Source: Adiantum capillus-veneris
Lineage: Eukaryota; Streptophyta; Polypodiopsida; Polypodiales; Pteridaceae
Direction of reading: 5' to 3'
NCBI GenBank assembly: GCA_014529385.2
Contig: CM043959.1
Coordinates: 57,084,753 to 57,148,752, forward strand
DNA: 64,000 bases
Shown: in pieces, positions 1-13,223 of the stretch
Position numbering within the stretch: position 1 is the stretch's first letter
Layout: each line of letters opens with the position of its first letter
Position numbers and translations under genes: made by a program
Notes under the pieces: generated by a model
The model's input: only the letters and a program-made list of their open reading frames with translations
Databases searched by the model: none
What the model was told of the DNA's origin: nothing

Positions 1-81
1 CCCTCCCCCTTTTATTATAGTATAGACAAGACCAGGGGCATTTTGAGAATCTTGAAAAATTTCGAGTGCAGTTTGGGAATT

Positions 82-175
82 TATGACAAAATATTGGGGG
101 TATTTTGGGAATTTTTGAAATTTGAGGGATATATTAGAGGGGTATTTTGGTAATTTCCCCAAAAATGAAAGGGTT

Positions 176-252
<77 letters not shown>

Positions 253-379
253 CCCTTCTCCTTGCCCCTCCTTCACAACCCATATTATGACAAAATATTG
301 GGGGTATTTTGGGAATTTTTGAAATTTGAGGGATATATTAGAGGGGTATTTTGGTAATTTCCCCAAAAATGAAAGGGTT

Positions 380-432
<53 letters not shown>

Positions 433-466
433 CCCTGCTCCCTGCCCCTCCTTCACAACCCATATT
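82..466. repeat. Tandem duplication of a ~204-bp unit containing (CT)n
   Basis: Two adjacent copies (82-285 and 286-466) start with TATGACAAAATATTGGGGG, run through an AT-rich stretch, enter a (CT)n tract (177-248 and 381-428) and end with a shared CCTCCTTCACAACCCAT tail. The copies differ mainly in the length of the CT tract. No coding content: the Ser-Leu ORFs across it are artefacts of the microsatellite. Confidence 0.9.
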
Positions 467-627
467 TGCTGCATGGTCCTCTTTGTGGGCAAACCTTTGA
501 AAGATCCTCTCGCTTCTTCACCATATAATCATGTGTAGATTGAGTGAGCAGGTGGTTCCTTCTCATTTCATTGAGATATTTGTCAAAACAAGCCTGTGAT
601 CCTTTTTCTATGCATTGGGTTGAAGGG

Positions 628-759
<132 letters not shown>

Positions 760-982
760 CCCCCCCCTCCCCCCCCCAAGGCAGACACATTGAGCTTGTT
801 TACAATAGTGAGAGAAAGAGAATGTTTAGGAGCTTGGGCCCACTGTGGTGGTGCAAGCTCTGCAAAAAAAAAAGTAGTTCCTGAACTTGAATCTAGGAGC
901 TAAAGCACGTGCACCGCTCGTTAAAGCTGTAACTTAAGCAAGTCCGACAGGTTGATGACCATCAACAATCTGAGAAGAAGAA

Positions 983-1123
<141 letters not shown>

Positions 1124-1262
1124 AGAGTGCAGAGTAGCAGAGCACACACTTTGCTGGCCCTCACTATTTCTTGTGTAGGCCACAGGGTGTGCCAGATCAT
1201 GCAAAGCTTGCCACATGGTGTGGGGGGGAGCCGGAATCTCTCCCCCTTTTTTATAGTATAGA

Positions 1263-2117
1263 TACATCACAACCTTGAATCGTGCCCCCTATTTATTGGC
1301 TGCACTTCCTTAAATCATTTTATTATGTCCTATTGTGATTAAATCTAATTTTTCATATAAAATTATTAAAATCTTTTTTTTCTTTTTTAGCCATACTCAC
1401 AAATGTGAATGGAGAAATTTAATTAGAAAAGAGTATTCAATAGAAGACCCTCACAACATCATGCAGAGGCATCCATCAATACACAAAATAATTGCTACTT
1501 ATAGCATAATGGAAACCATAAGGTAGCAACAAAAATAACATAACAGAGAATCCACTTAAGTAGTATGGGGGGAGCCCAAGCGCTCCATCACCAACGAGGG
1601 AGAATCAAGGAGGAAGAGGGTGCCACTAGACAAGTCCACATCCCCCATCTCCATAGCATGAAAATTGACCAGAGCTTAATTGGATAGGGACAGCTGATCA
1701 CCATTGCAAAAGTCACCTAGTTGAGCATGGACCATCATTCTCTCCATCCACACCAGCACAATGAGCAAACCCAAGCTAAGACGGATCCAAGACCCATCCA
1801 AAGAAGCCTATCATTGCCACCAATAGGCTAGTGCCTCTGCTACACACAAGCCTCTTGCCAAATTGCAACACGCAGACATCTAGCCATCGTGTCCTCCCTA
1901 AGGAGAGTTGAGAAGGGTGACCTCTCTCAATTGCAAAAATGGAGCGGGTGAAGTCAAGGTTGGAAGGAAACACAAGAGGGACAAATAGGCATCCCCCTCT
2001 AGAGTGGACCTCTAGCGTTACAACCAAACGTTCTCAACGCCACTTGGGAAATGGCTCTCAAAAGTAAAGTGAGGTAGGATAAGATTGAAAGACATAAACG
2101 TGGAAGGGAAATGACTT
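1263..2117. other. No gene recognised; possible 5' part of the LINE
   Basis: AT-rich DNA to about 1560, then DNA of composition like the following LINE. Short open frames exist on both strands but none has recognisable motifs. The stretch from about 1560 probably belongs to the degraded upstream part of the LINE, judged only by continuity and lack of a visible boundary. Confidence 0.4.
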
Positions 2118-4525
2118 ATGATGGGAGACTTGAACATGGTGGAGAAGAGAAAGGATAAAATAGGCTCCTCAAGCATGCTTGCGGATTTAAAGAGATCTAA
2201 ATGGCAAAGATTGTGTGAGAAGTGGGCTTTAATGGACTTGTGGGAGGTGGTTCTGTGGAATAGCATGCAAGGACTCACGTATACCAGCCTGCAATATGCT
2301 GACACATCATCTCTTCTGGATAGATGCTATTGTTCCCAGGAAACTGATTGGCTACCGCCATTGCTTGTTTTGAAGGTGCTATCATCACAACTCCTGTCGG
2401 ATCACCTATCGTTAAGCATGAAATTCCAAAAAACTAAAGAAGAAGTTCATTGCCCTCAAGGTTCAAAGAAGCTATTGACAACGGGGGCTCCTCTCTTTAA
2501 ACACCCTCTTTGTAGAAGCCTGGTAATAAAATCTATAAGGAAATTGTGTAAATATGTGTATCTGGTAAGCCCTAAGGCCTGGGATATATTCACCAAGAAT
2601 ATACAAAAAGAAATCAAGACGGCAGGCCCCAGAAGGAAGAAACACTACGAGGGGTGATTAAAGCAACTAGAGCACGAAGTAGAGTTGTTAACCACCAAAA
2701 AACAAGAAGGGTCTGCTTTTGAAGCCGAGCACAAAAGGTGGCTTGAAGAAAAAGGTGACCTGATTGAACAACAACTTGAGGAGGTGATGAAGGCCAAACT
2801 TCTGTCCAGAGAGACTTTCCTCCAGCCAGAGAAGGCTAACCAATATCACTTTTTTCAAGACCCTCAAAGTCAAGAGAAAGCGTGACATTGTCCACTTGTT
2901 TTGAGATGAGGAAGGAAAGGAGATTAAGGACCCAAATGAAATGGCTCATATGATGCTTAACCACTTGCAACAAATTATTGGCCAGCCTGAGGCTTGTTCC
3001 TCGAAAGTGGATGGAGCCAAAGTTGTTCTGTTGGGAGGGACCAAAAGAACAGTTTCACAGTTAGATGCCAACATATTGGAGAAGGCATTCTCGGAGGAGG
3101 AGGAATGCACTAACGCATTGCAAGATTTGGGTAAAGAGAAGTCTCTAGGTGGGACAACTTGACTACAAAATTCTTCATAGCATTCGGGGAGGAGCTTTAG
3201 TCCCCGATCACGCAAATGGCTAACCAGGTTCTTGTCAACAATGCTCTTGACTTGAGCAACAAAAGAGGCCTTATCAAACCGATTCCTAAACAAGTCTACT
3301 GCTCCCAGCTGAAGCAATGGTGCCCAATAACTATGATGTCAGTGGCCTACAAGGTAATCACCAAAATTGTTTCTCTCAGGTTTGATCCTCTTCTTGTTGA
3401 CAAGATCATCACCCCCTGGAAAAATATGGATTTATGAAAGGAAGGTCTCTCTACGACAACATTTTGGCAACAATTGATCGACATAGAGTTTTCATCGTTC
3501 ACTAAGCAAAAGTGTATATTGCTTCAATTGGATTTATATAAAGCGTATGATAGCATCACATGGAATTTATTGAAAAGGTCATGAAATCACTAGGCTTCGA
3601 TTGAGGATGTGCCGGTTGGTTAGTGCATTGGGTGCTGACCAATTTGAGCTCTTATTTAATGAGCGGTTATGGGGTATTTTGAGGTAAAAAGGTCTACTAG
3701 TAAGCAAGGCTACCCACTAGCTCCCCTTTTGTTTGCTCTTTGATCTCATCCACTAGTGACAATGCTTGAAGACAATGCTACAAGAGGGGAAATTCAAGGG
3801 CTATCCCTTCCCACTAACAACCAACTTTTTGGCAAAGTTATTTGCGGATGATTCACTACTCTTCCTCAAAGATTGTCCTCAATTGATCAGGAAGGCTCTA
3901 GAGATTGTGCAAACATATGCAATTGCGTCAGGGGTCAAAGTGCAATATTGAAAAATATAGATTGATCTCCCTCTCAAAAGATGACTAGTTCAATTCGGCA
4001 ATGTGGTCCGGGGAGATTGTCTCTAAAGGGACGGAGTTTAGGCACCTGGGAGCCCCTCTGGGGGTGGATATAACCCACAAGAAAATATTCTCATGGATGT
4101 TGGATAAGATAAGGAGCAAGTTGCAAAGGTGGGAGTATGTGCTCCTCCCTTCTAAGATTATATTGAAAGTGTTTAATTTGTTTATGCTCCCATACTTAGC
4201 ATTTAATGGGCCGCTGCTCAAGATAGCCAAATGCATCTAGAAGGAGTTCATAAAACCAGTGAAAAGATTCGTCTAGAAAAACAAAAATAAAGACTCGATG
4301 CCTTGGCAATGGGCTAGCTGGGAGGCCATAACAAGACTGGTGGGGCAAGGCGGTCTTGGGATTCTAAACCATAGTTCTTGTGCAGAGTCTATGGTTTCCA
4401 AGACCACAAACTAGGCTAGCTTTGGCACATTAGTAGCAGCAATTGGAAAGGATCAAACCAATTGGACTCCCATTTCATTCTCAATGGGACTGAGAGATCG
4501 CTAGTAAATAGAGTTTTAGAATGGC
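2118..4525 (+). pseudogene. Decayed LINE (non-LTR retrotransposon): endonuclease remnant and reverse transcriptase
   Basis: The plus strand encodes, in broken frames, the order expected for a plant L1-type LINE. An endonuclease C-terminal part has GDLNMVE near the start and a SDH motif near 2397-2410. An RT follows: W-P-I-T near 3320, YKVITKI, then an LDLYKAYDSITW-like block at about 3530-3560, a QGYPLAPLLF-like block near 3705-3730, and the catalytic FADD box near 3838-3850. The segment 3985-4240 (HLGAPLG, KLQRWE) is the usual post-RT region, and 4290-4500 continues it (PWQWASWEA, GGLGIL). Many stops and frameshifts make it inactive. RT family membership is secure; the 5' limit is not. Its 3' side is cut by the inverted-repeat element starting at 4530. 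Confidence 0.85.
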
Positions 4526-4529
4526 TTAA

Positions 4530-5836
4530 CACTAGTTTGGTACCAAAACAGGACACTTAGCTGTCCTTTTTTACAAAATTATATTTAAATGCTACTTGCA
4601 TTAGACGGTTTATTTAAGAAAACCCTCTTGATATGCTTAAAGATTTTAGCTAGAGGGTATTTAAACAATATAATCTTGCATTTCAGTGTCTACCACGATC
4701 AAGAACTATACTCATCAAGTTGACCCTCATAAGACTAAAGATTGATGCTTTGAAGCAATCGATTTTATAAGCTCAAGAAAAAATGAAGCGACTTTGTAGA
4801 AAATTTTAGGTGACTTTTCTACAATTTTTCGATAATAATTGGAAAATTCATTTGCAAAAAATTGACTTTGGAGTATATAAAATAATGAAAAGTTCCATGT
4901 GTTTGGTATGGCCATTTCAAGACTATGGTTGTATACAAAGAAAAATATGTTTTTGATGTATTTGTGAGTTTTAGAAAGTGATACATTGCTTGCCCTTTCC
5001 ATTGAGGACTCAAGGTGGCAAGTAGAAGGGCTTTGGTATGCAACAATTATTGGATCATTTTAAATATTCAAAACTGCATAAGAGAAAACTTTGATATTTT
5101 CATTCTCTAGAAATAAGCATTCAAAACCTCAAATAATATCAAACTTTCTATGTGGATCAACTAAATGTATCAAACTACGTGGTACATACACAATTGGGGT
5201 GCCTAAAACCTTGGTTTCAATGTTATTATGGAGAACTCTAGATTTTCAAGAGTTTTTTCACGATAAGAAATTCAAGATAGAGTTCAAGCAATGAGATTTA
5301 ATTGAGTTAGCGAGCCCAAAAAATACGTAGTTTCTTAGTTTAAACATATAAAGTCATTTGTAGTTGTCAAGCTGCACTAGAATAGTACCAATTTCATGAG
5401 GGGACCTTTTGAATACCAAAATTATGCTCTTATTCGGCACATGCTTAAGTATGAAACTATGCATATAACTTATGTGTGACTTGGAAACTTGTCTTTGAAG
5501 TGCATTACATTGTTTTGTAACACTAAGTGCTAACACTTGGCCTTTATAAACATAAAAGAGTCCATATTTATCAAAGATATAATGTTTTTTTTCGGCAAAA
5601 CAGTTTGAAATTTTACTAAAATTTATGAATTAGAGCTTACTAGAATTCTCTCTATATGGATTGTATTTTGACATGGAGAGAAATTCAGTGTTTTGTTTCC
5701 CTCATAACCAACCTATGGTAGAAGGAAGGTGTAAAAAACTTCTTTCTACCTTGACAAATAATTTGCTAAAACTTGGTAGGAAAACAAGACACGTTAGTGT
5801 GCCAGGACACTTAAGTGTCGAATTACAGAACTAGTG
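4530..5836 (+). mobile_element. 1.3-kb inverted-repeat element, copy 1 (non-autonomous DNA transposon)
   Basis: Begins CACTAGTTTGGTACC and ends ...GGTCACTAGTG-like on the reverse: the outer ~12 bp and an inner GGACACTTA(A/G)(G/C)TGTCC palindrome are inverted between the ends. Both ends abut TTAA (4526-4529 and 5837-5840). A near-identical copy lies in the opposite orientation at 38569-39872 with the same ends and the same TTAA flanks, which fixes the boundaries. No transposase motif is visible, so it is probably non-autonomous. TTAA could be a 4-bp target duplication, or the TSD could be TA with a TIR starting ACACTAG. I cannot assign a superfamily. Confidence 0.82.
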
Positions 5837-6049
5837 TTAATTAACAGTTGATGCCTACCAACCTGCGAGTCTAGGTTTGATTGGAAATCATGGTGGTATT
5901 AAGATAGACATTTCCATAAACCACACACCAGGGAGGTGTACACCATCGTGGAGAGAAAGGTGGCCAAAGTGGGGAAGATTGCTCAACCATGGAAATATTG
6001 ATACAAAAAAATTGATTGAATGGTTGTGGAAATATATTAAATACACACT

Positions 6050-6140
6050 CTAGATGCTCATATAAATTGATTAATAGTTGAGTTGCTACATGCTTCTAGA
6101 TGCTCACATAAATCGATTAGTAGTTGAGTTGCTACACACT
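6050..6140. repeat. Tandem duplication, ~45-bp unit, 2 copies
   Basis: TCTAGATGCTCAYATAAAT followed by (T/C)GATTARTAGTTGAGTTGC appears twice back to back, with a few transitions between copies. Confidence 0.85.
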
Positions 6141-7990
6141 TTTGTGGGAGATTCTAAGAGAGGGAATCAAATGGGTGGAGTGCTATCTTGTTTCTTCAAG
6201 AAAAAGCAAGAGATAGGTACAAGTCTAACTCTATGATTATATGTTTGGCAATAGTTTTATGTACAAATAATGTTTTGTCTATGCAAATGACTTAGGTCGC
6301 TATTCTATCTATGGCTCGTCAAGGAGCCACACCTCAAGGTTACAAGCAAGAGAGTACATTTCACAAAACTACACGCATGATCAAACAAGCCTACAGATAT
6401 TGAATGACATGTATTTGCTATTCAAAATAAGAAGTACATCAGATCCTACCTCATGGTATCATGTAAGCCTCCAAAACAACTACTGCGATTGTGCGGATTG
6501 GAGCTTCTCCAAGTACTTGGGCCTAACCAGGCTTCGCCAACCAGGCTTCAATCTCTCCTTTCAATATCTCCACCACTTTTTAGAAAGCTACCATAAATAC
6601 AACTAGTCCAAAGCTGCCTTAAACACCTAAACCTCATGGATGTTCCGGATTGGTTCTACCCCTAAACAAACAATGGGGCAAGCAATGGCCGCAGGCAAGA
6701 TGGGTGACAATTATAAAGAACATCTGGTGCCCACGATGGCCACTAAGGATAAAGGTCTTTATATAGAAAGTTCTCGCCTTGTCGAGTAGGATGAAGGTCC
6801 TGGCTAGAGGTAATGGTCCAGATAGATGCCCACAATGCATATGAACAAGTAAGAAAGATCTCTTCTTGGGTGGGAAGGCATTCATGGGCCAACCACTTCT
6901 TATCAATACACAAACTGTCAGGTTCTATTACTTTAAACACGTCTGGAAGGCCAAGAACTGTCCACTTTTCAAGAACCACATGGAAGCAACAAGGTTTACG
7001 AAGATCATTCAAGAAAGCAAGGTATCGATTACTGCCATTGGGAAAAGGAGAAACTTTGTAGAGTCGGACAAAGTTGTGACTACAGCAATGTCGGAACTGC
7101 ATGGGTAAGATTTTGTTTCTTAGCCAACCAAGTATTTCACCATTTCCCTGGGGTGGGCCCCTTATTAGCCAATGTATTTATGTTTGCTGGAAGACGTCAT
7201 GGCTCGACACAAGCATGACTAGTTTTTGTGATTCTTTTGGGTTGCTAATATAATCTACTCATGATTGTGAGTTTTGCAAAAAAAAAAAAGGATAAGATTT
7301 AATTGTGCAAGTCTACTTCATGCCCCTATACGAAGAAATATCCAAGCCCTAGCTCGATCTCTCTGCAAGACGGATCCCTATTGGTGGGTCATCTGGAGGT
7401 CTCAAGGATGGCCTACACGAGGTTCAAATTTAACTACATGTTTTGAAGTTGGCAGGAGGGGATTGGCCTTGGCCAGTGGGATAGGGCTTTCTTCAAGGAA
7501 GGGGCTCCTCATTGTTCGCACCCCTTGGTGGTGTTGAGTCCAGGTAAAGGCTTATTTTTGAGTAAAGGTCTAGGCTGCTACCCTTCTTCTTCTAGAAGTT
7601 AATCTGGTTTCTTTGCCTTGTTCAAAGGTGTCGATGGGGGGTTCGTGCATTGGGTGCTTGACTATGCTTGTAGCCTGAAAGACCTTGGGGAGGGATACGC
7701 TCATCGACGACACTTTCATCAAATCTCCGAGGTAGGTTTTCTTCTTAGATCTACCATGAGAACCACATGACAACAAGAGTACCACGAGACACATAACTGC
7801 TAAAATAGGGCAGATAGTCCATGACCAAAATAGAGCTCAGACTATAATACAAAGATACTCAAACCTCCACAAGAGGCTCCCCCAAAAGGGTGCCATAGAA
7901 ACCATGCAATTTGGCACCCAATATAGAATCACTATCTCGGGGGGCTAAAGCCAACATAACCAACCATAAAACCATAAAGTCATATCAAGG

Positions 7991-8160
7991 GTGGGGCTCT
8001 AGTCCCATCACCTACAATGAACATTTAAGTTGCCACCATGGATTTGCCTTTGTCATGAACAAGCCCATGTCCTAAAGGGAGGGTCCCTAGTCCCCATCAC
8101 CTGCAATGAATGCTTGAGTTGCCATCATGGAGCCTTCTTTGTCACTATCTTGAGCAAGCC
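7991..8160. repeat. Diverged tandem duplication, ~88-bp unit
   Basis: Both copies carry CTAGTCCC(C)ATCACCTRCAATG, then GTTGCCAYCATGGA and a TTTGTCA..GAGCAAGCC-like end. They are diverged by substitutions and small indels. Confidence 0.75.
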
Positions 8161-8209
8161 ACCTCATACCGAAACAGCATAGAGCATAACAATACATGAG
8201 TGTAAGTTT

Positions 8210-8660
8210 TTGTTGGTCATAATATATCGTCGTTTTCTGGAGATGAAGGTAGTCCAAACAAAAATCCTTTTGGATCACATACCTCTGCACATACATTTTA
8301 AGAAGAATAAAGGGGAGGAGCAAACCCCAAGAGGTGGGAAAAAACTGCTAGTAACAGGGGCACACCTATTCAAAGGCCCTCTTTTCAGGAATCTAACCAA
8401 GAAATCATTGGGTAAGCTCAGAAAAGATGTCAATCTCAACAAACACAATGCATGGGACCTTTTTTCTTGGAGAATTCAGGAGCAATCAAAACCTCGGGCC
8501 CCAGATCAAAAAAGCTAGGGAGGTGCACCTTTTGCATCTTATAGCTGAGGTACAACTGCTACCTCCATAAAAGCCAATGGGATTCCTTCTAAGGAGGATG
8601 AGCACAAGCAATGGCTCGAATCCAAATCTAACCTTGCTAACTTATTCCAATATGGTGCTT
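8210..8660 (+). pseudogene. Second LINE fragment, same family as 2118-4525
   Basis: The frame around 8290-8518 reads (P)RGGKKLLVTGAHLFKGPL and then a Lys-rich stretch. It matches, residue by residue with substitutions, the LINE segment at 2440-2640 (GSKKLLTTGAPLFKHPL). A further EHKQWLESK-like stretch near 8600 matches EHKRWLEEK near 2730. The fragment ends where the minus-strand Gypsy relic begins, near 8645-8660. It lacks the RT. Confidence 0.7.
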
Positions 8661-9470
8661 TCAATATTGGGGCTGAAGTGAGAGCTTGTTTAAGCTTCAT
8701 GAAGGATTCTTCACACTCATCAATCCATACAAAGAGTGTAATCAGGCTAGCCATACATGGGTTTTGTGATTATAGAAGGCTATCCATACACGGGTTTTAT
8801 GATTATAGCATACATGTAAATGAATCGTCTATAATATCCACAATGTCCCATAAAAGCATGAAACCCTTTGATTATTGTCGGTCTAGGTAATTCATCAATA
8901 ACATGAATTTTATCCATATCGTTCTCTATGTCGTTTTTAGACACTATATGTCCAAGAATTTTTCTTTGTCTTCCCATAAAGGTGCACTTTTCAAGATTTA
9001 AGCAAATCCTATAAATTCTACATTTTTTGAATACCGTTTTGAGATGTTCAAAATGATCAGCCCGAATTGATGAATGTACACATAAATCATCCATATATAC
9101 TTCCAAGAAATTCCTAAGACATTCATTGAAAGCATGGCTCATCAATCTTTGAAAGGTGACAGAAGCATTAGTTAGCCCAAAAGGCATCACCCTATAGGAA
9201 AAATACCCCATTCAGTTGCAAAGGCAGTTTTATGCTGATCTTTGGGATCGACCAAAAGTTGATTGTACCCTGAAAAGCCGTTTAAAAATCTCTAAGCTTC
9301 TTTTCTTGCAACTCGTTCTAAAACATGCTCAGTGATTGGAAGAGGGTAATTATCTCTAATGGTGGATGCATTCACTTTTTTGAGATTGATACACACTCTT
9401 AATTTTCCATTTTTCTTGGCTACCACCACAATTGCACCAAATTTTTGTGTTCAATTTCATAAATGAATTT
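8645..9470 (-). pseudogene. Element F reverse transcriptase and connection region
   Basis: On the minus strand 9211-8780 encodes MGYFSYRVMPFGLTNASVTF, FQRLM, a YMDD catalytic box (EVYMDDLCVH), a KCTFM..ILGHIVS segment and FMGHCGYYRRFI. These are standard Ty3/Gypsy RT blocks 4-7. The N-terminal RT (NGK-R-C-I-F-like, 9470-9356) is in another frame. 8754-8645 carries WIDECEESFMKLKQALTSAP, the link to RNase H. The frame is broken at least twice, and the RNase H catalytic residues are not present. Confidence 0.85.
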
Positions 9471-10999
9471 GCTTCCTTGAACTTCTCTATCTCTTCTTTG
9501 ATCTTTTTGGCAAATGTTTCATTATAAGTATATGGCAGTTGCCTACTTGGTTTTGCATCCTCTCTCTCATAGGTATGGTATGTTTGCACCCTTGAGATGT
9601 TTATAAGACCAAGCAAAAGGTATATTAGTATTCTTTCAATAAGCTTAGCTTCTTCAGTCAAGTCGTTCGCAATGAAGGCAGGTATGGGCTCTTCTCTTGA
9701 TTCAGCTAAATCTATTTTCTTTGCATTTTCATGTCCTTCGTATGACTCACCGTGTTTTCTTAGTTCCCTTACAGGTTGTTCTACTATGATCTTTATGTTT
9801 TGGAGAGTATATTTCTTGTAATGGGATGGAACACTCATTACATTTTTACTCTCTTCCTGGATTGTTTCCATTTCAGTGGTATACACCTCCTTTAGAGTTT
9901 TCTTCAACTCTTGATATTTTTTCTTTCGTTCAACTCGTGTCATGGATGATTCATCATCCTGATGCTTAGATTTTGATTTAGTTTCCTTTCTCAATTTCCT
10001 TGATGTTTTTGATGTTCCTTGTTTGTTGTTTGAAGGATATCTACCCGTGATTTTTTCTTTGACACAATCATGTGCATCTATCTGCATAAAAAAATGTGTT
10101 CTGTTAGAAACTAATGGTATAGGTCTAGATTTCAAGTTTTTTGTGCCTCTTTTTCTTCTATACCATTTCTATCTTCTTGGTTTTTGATTTGGAAAGTCAA
10201 AAACTTTCCTCTCCTCCTTTTAGGAGTAGTTGTGCTCTCACATGCTCTTTTCCTACCCAGAATCATCAGATACAGCTTTATGTTCTTTAAGCTCGTCATT
10301 AGCATCATAATAGATGTCTGAAAAAACTTGTTGAGATTTCAGTAAGTCCTTGGGTTGCTGAACTTCATCTTCAATGTGAATGGTTGAGATCATTTGTATT
10401 GGAATTATGTCTTAACCATCCTCATTGCAAAATTGAGTAGGCATAGACGTATTCACACACACATCCATTGTTGCCAAAATCTGAGCCCATTCAAATGGCT
10501 CATATAAATGCTCCAAAAAGTGTTCATGTATATATGTCTCATTTGTGCAATCCCTTTCTAAGATATATTCTTCTCATTTAAGACTCCCATTTTTTGAGGC
10601 TCCACACATCCACACTTTCTAAGATACATTCTTCTCATTTTTTTAGATAGTTTTTCCATTTATTTCCATATTTTGGCATGCTTTAAGTCCCACTTGGAAA
10701 GCTTCCAAGGCTGCATTGATTGGCTCAAAAATTTTGTCTACCAAAATTGATCCTCCAAATTTAATTGTGGTTTCCTTGATTTTACTCCCAATTTCTTTCA
10801 CTTCTTCCTGGAATAGTTTCTTGGCATTTTCCTTAATTTCATCCTTTTGTTTTTGTTTTCTCAACTCATATCTTTGATGTCTTCTTTTCTTGGTCTTTTG
10901 AGAGGAATTTCTAGTATTATCTGATTCATCAGAGGAGTTATGTTCCTTTTTCTTAGCCTGGGCTCTAGTGATCTCCTTGATTGGAACAATAGGGTTCAC
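9471..10999 (-). pseudogene. Element F Gag-Pol spacer region, Lys/Glu-rich
   Basis: Two minus-strand open segments (10135-9356 and 10999-10643) are strongly charged. They contain KKKYQELKKTLKEVYTTEME and KKRRHQRYELRKQKQKDE, and lie between the zinc knuckles and RT, where the protease should be. I cannot find a DSG/DTG aspartyl-protease motif, so the protease is either absent or too decayed to see. Confidence 0.6.
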
Positions 11000-12230
11000 T
11001 TTTTGAATAGCTACTAGGTAGCACTTGGACTACATTCACCACTGCTTCTCCTTTGTTTAACGAATTTTTTGGACAGTCTTCAGGAAAGTGTCCTCCTTTT
11101 TTGCAACATTGCGTACAAAAAGCTTCAACTAGCTTAATGTTCTTATCAGATTCTGGGCATTCATTTTTCCAATGATCATTTGCACCACAATTATGGTAGT
11201 TTCTAGTCTTTGGCTTAATCATGGGTCTTACCATTGGAGGTTTAACACCTTGATTAGCTACAAAGTACATCGGTGTAAGATTTGGTGTAGCATAAGTCAC
11301 AGGCTCTTCCATTGAAGGTGGATATGAATTATACCACTCTACTTCTACCATTAATGTAGATGGACTGGGCTCAACATAAGGTGTAATAGGCACTAGTGCT
11401 TGTTCATCTATGACTCCTTCTGAATGCATGTACTTTACATGCACTGTATTATGTCCAAGAAATGGGGGTTGTTGACCCAACACTAGTTGTGCTCTTTCCA
11501 TACCCATCGGTGGTCTTTGTGTTGGGACCATATTAGGTTGATATTTGTAGATGGGTTGTCCTTGTGGTCTCAAAGGCACATATTGAACATTTCCACTGTA
11601 CTTTGATCGATAATAACACTCATTGGTCTCATGGTTTGTCCATTTACTCTCAATGACACACCATTTTTGTGACCTAATTGGTTGTCCCTATTGAGGTATC
11701 CCTTGCCCAGGTCCTATCATAGGAGCTTTGTGTATATTATTCATCATCTCGTTCATCCTTCTGAGCATGTCTTCTATGGCTGTAAGTGGTGCTGTAGCAG
11801 CTGTTCCCACTTGTTTTAGTTTTGTGGATGCTATTTTGTCACTCTGAGTATCCTTAGGGACATCTCCTTCATTGAAAATATCTCAATTGCCTCCCAAGTC
11901 AATAGCATCTCATACACACTCTTCTAGGGTCGTATGCTTCTTGTTGTACAGTATAGCATGAAGTTCTTTGTTTAACAATCCTTCTAGAAACAATGACACT
12001 AATCTTTCTTCTGTTGGCATTTCTAATTCTGGGCATCTTGCAATGTATTGCTTCATCCTAGTTGCACAATCCCTAATCGAATCACCTTGTATTTGTTTGA
12101 AGCTATAGATTTGAGCTACCGTATTATGTTTGATCCCATTTTTGGAACAGGAAGCTAGAAATCCCTGGGCTAATGTATTTAAATCCACGATTGCCCTTGG
12201 TGGAATGTTTTGGAACCATGTCAAAGCTTT
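10965..12230 (-). pseudogene. Element F Gag: capsid-like region and zinc knuckles
   Basis: 12224-11910 (minus) is a retrotransposon Gag core: TWFQNIPPRAIVDLNTLAQGF, then SIRDCATRMKQYI and LVSLFLEGLL, matching the Retrotrans_gag family pattern. 11579-10965 follows with a proline-rich linker and two CCHC-type knuckles. The first (NCGANDHWKNEC) has lost its leading Cys, and the second (CTQCCKKGGHFPEDC) is complete but has one extra residue. Stops and frameshifts separate the parts. Confidence 0.82.
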
Positions 12231-12444
12231 TCCTTCTCATTCCAAATCCCTCAAAATTGAGTGTGGAAATCAAATATGCGTTCTGCTCTTAACACTTGAT
12301 TGAAGCTAGCTAAGTGGTCATATGGATCCCCAAATCCATTGCATTTTCTGACCCATTTTTAAAAATTAGCTGGTCTGACACGCCTGTTTGGTTCAGCTCC
12401 AACTCTTCTAGAAGTTGGTCATATCTCAAGTCCTTCAAACCAAT

Positions 12445-13223
12445 CTATTGGAAATAGTGAATGATGTAGCCTTGCACTAGCTCTAATGTCACTCGGTTTT
12501 CTTCGTGATGAGGTAAATTCGAGTTTTTTAATATTCTCCCAAAAGATCTCTTGTGGAGTTCCTCTCTTGGAATAGGATCACGTCCTTGCCCCAATATCCA
12601 ATCTCTTATAGAGTACCCTTGGCATCTGGTCTGATCTACCTCCTCAGGACTCATCATAACAAACTAGTTGTTATAAAAATCCCTAAATAGGTAAGATAGT
12701 AGATATGTTGAATCCTTGTCTTTGATCTTGGAGATATAGATGATCTTCATGCGTGTTAACTACCCTGGTTTGGCATGAGAGGTCCATAAAAGATCCTTGA
12801 CGTTCCTATTCTCCCAACAATAGACTCCAATCCTAGGTTTATTAGTACCAAGCCGTTTTAAAGTTTTCAAATCAACTTGATTGTATCCATCGAATTCTAA
12901 AGTTGGTGGACCTTCTTTTGTTGCCATATCCGAATATATTGTATTGACCTCAAACCCCCATTTTTCTATCACATTAGGATTTTCCATTTGTACATACTGA
13001 GTCCCGTTTTAATCCATACACAGTTTTCCTTGTTTATTTGCCCTTATTTCCTCTTCAAATTCTATGTCATATTCATCAACGCGAATGGCATACTCTTCAT
13101 TAGGATCCATGTAACTTTGAGCTCCATGGACATTAAACTTATAAAAGGTGAGTATGTGCTTCTATCACATTGTTGTTCCGGTTCCTGAGTGAGTCGAATA
13201 GGAAGACATTTCAGATGTTGAGT
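12445..13223 (-). pseudogene. Element F N-terminal coding segment
   Basis: Minus-strand open segments upstream of gag contain EEYAIRVDEYDIEFEEEI and EFDGYNQVDLKTLKRLGTNK. I do not recognise a domain. The frame runs directly into the insertion point of element A, and the same frame (GDQLGTIFEDVPDTYS) is found on the far side at 29515-29385. The coding sequence was therefore continuous before A inserted. Confidence 0.65.

Larger units (their letters stand above)
5841..8205. other. No recognisable gene
   Basis: About 2.4 kb without a protein I recognise. Open frames up to about 119 codons occur on both strands but show no family motif and overlap each other. Contents I can name are two short tandem duplications (6050-6140 and 7991-8160). 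The 7570-8160 part is rich in GTCCC/CATCACC words and may be old transposon sequence. Confidence 0.5.

Noticed and set aside
4530-5836. Calling the 1.3-kb element a CACTA (En/Spm) transposon because it begins CACTA
   Set aside because: A 3-bp direct target duplication does not fit the flanks (TAA before, TTA after). The symmetrical TTAA flanks favour another class.
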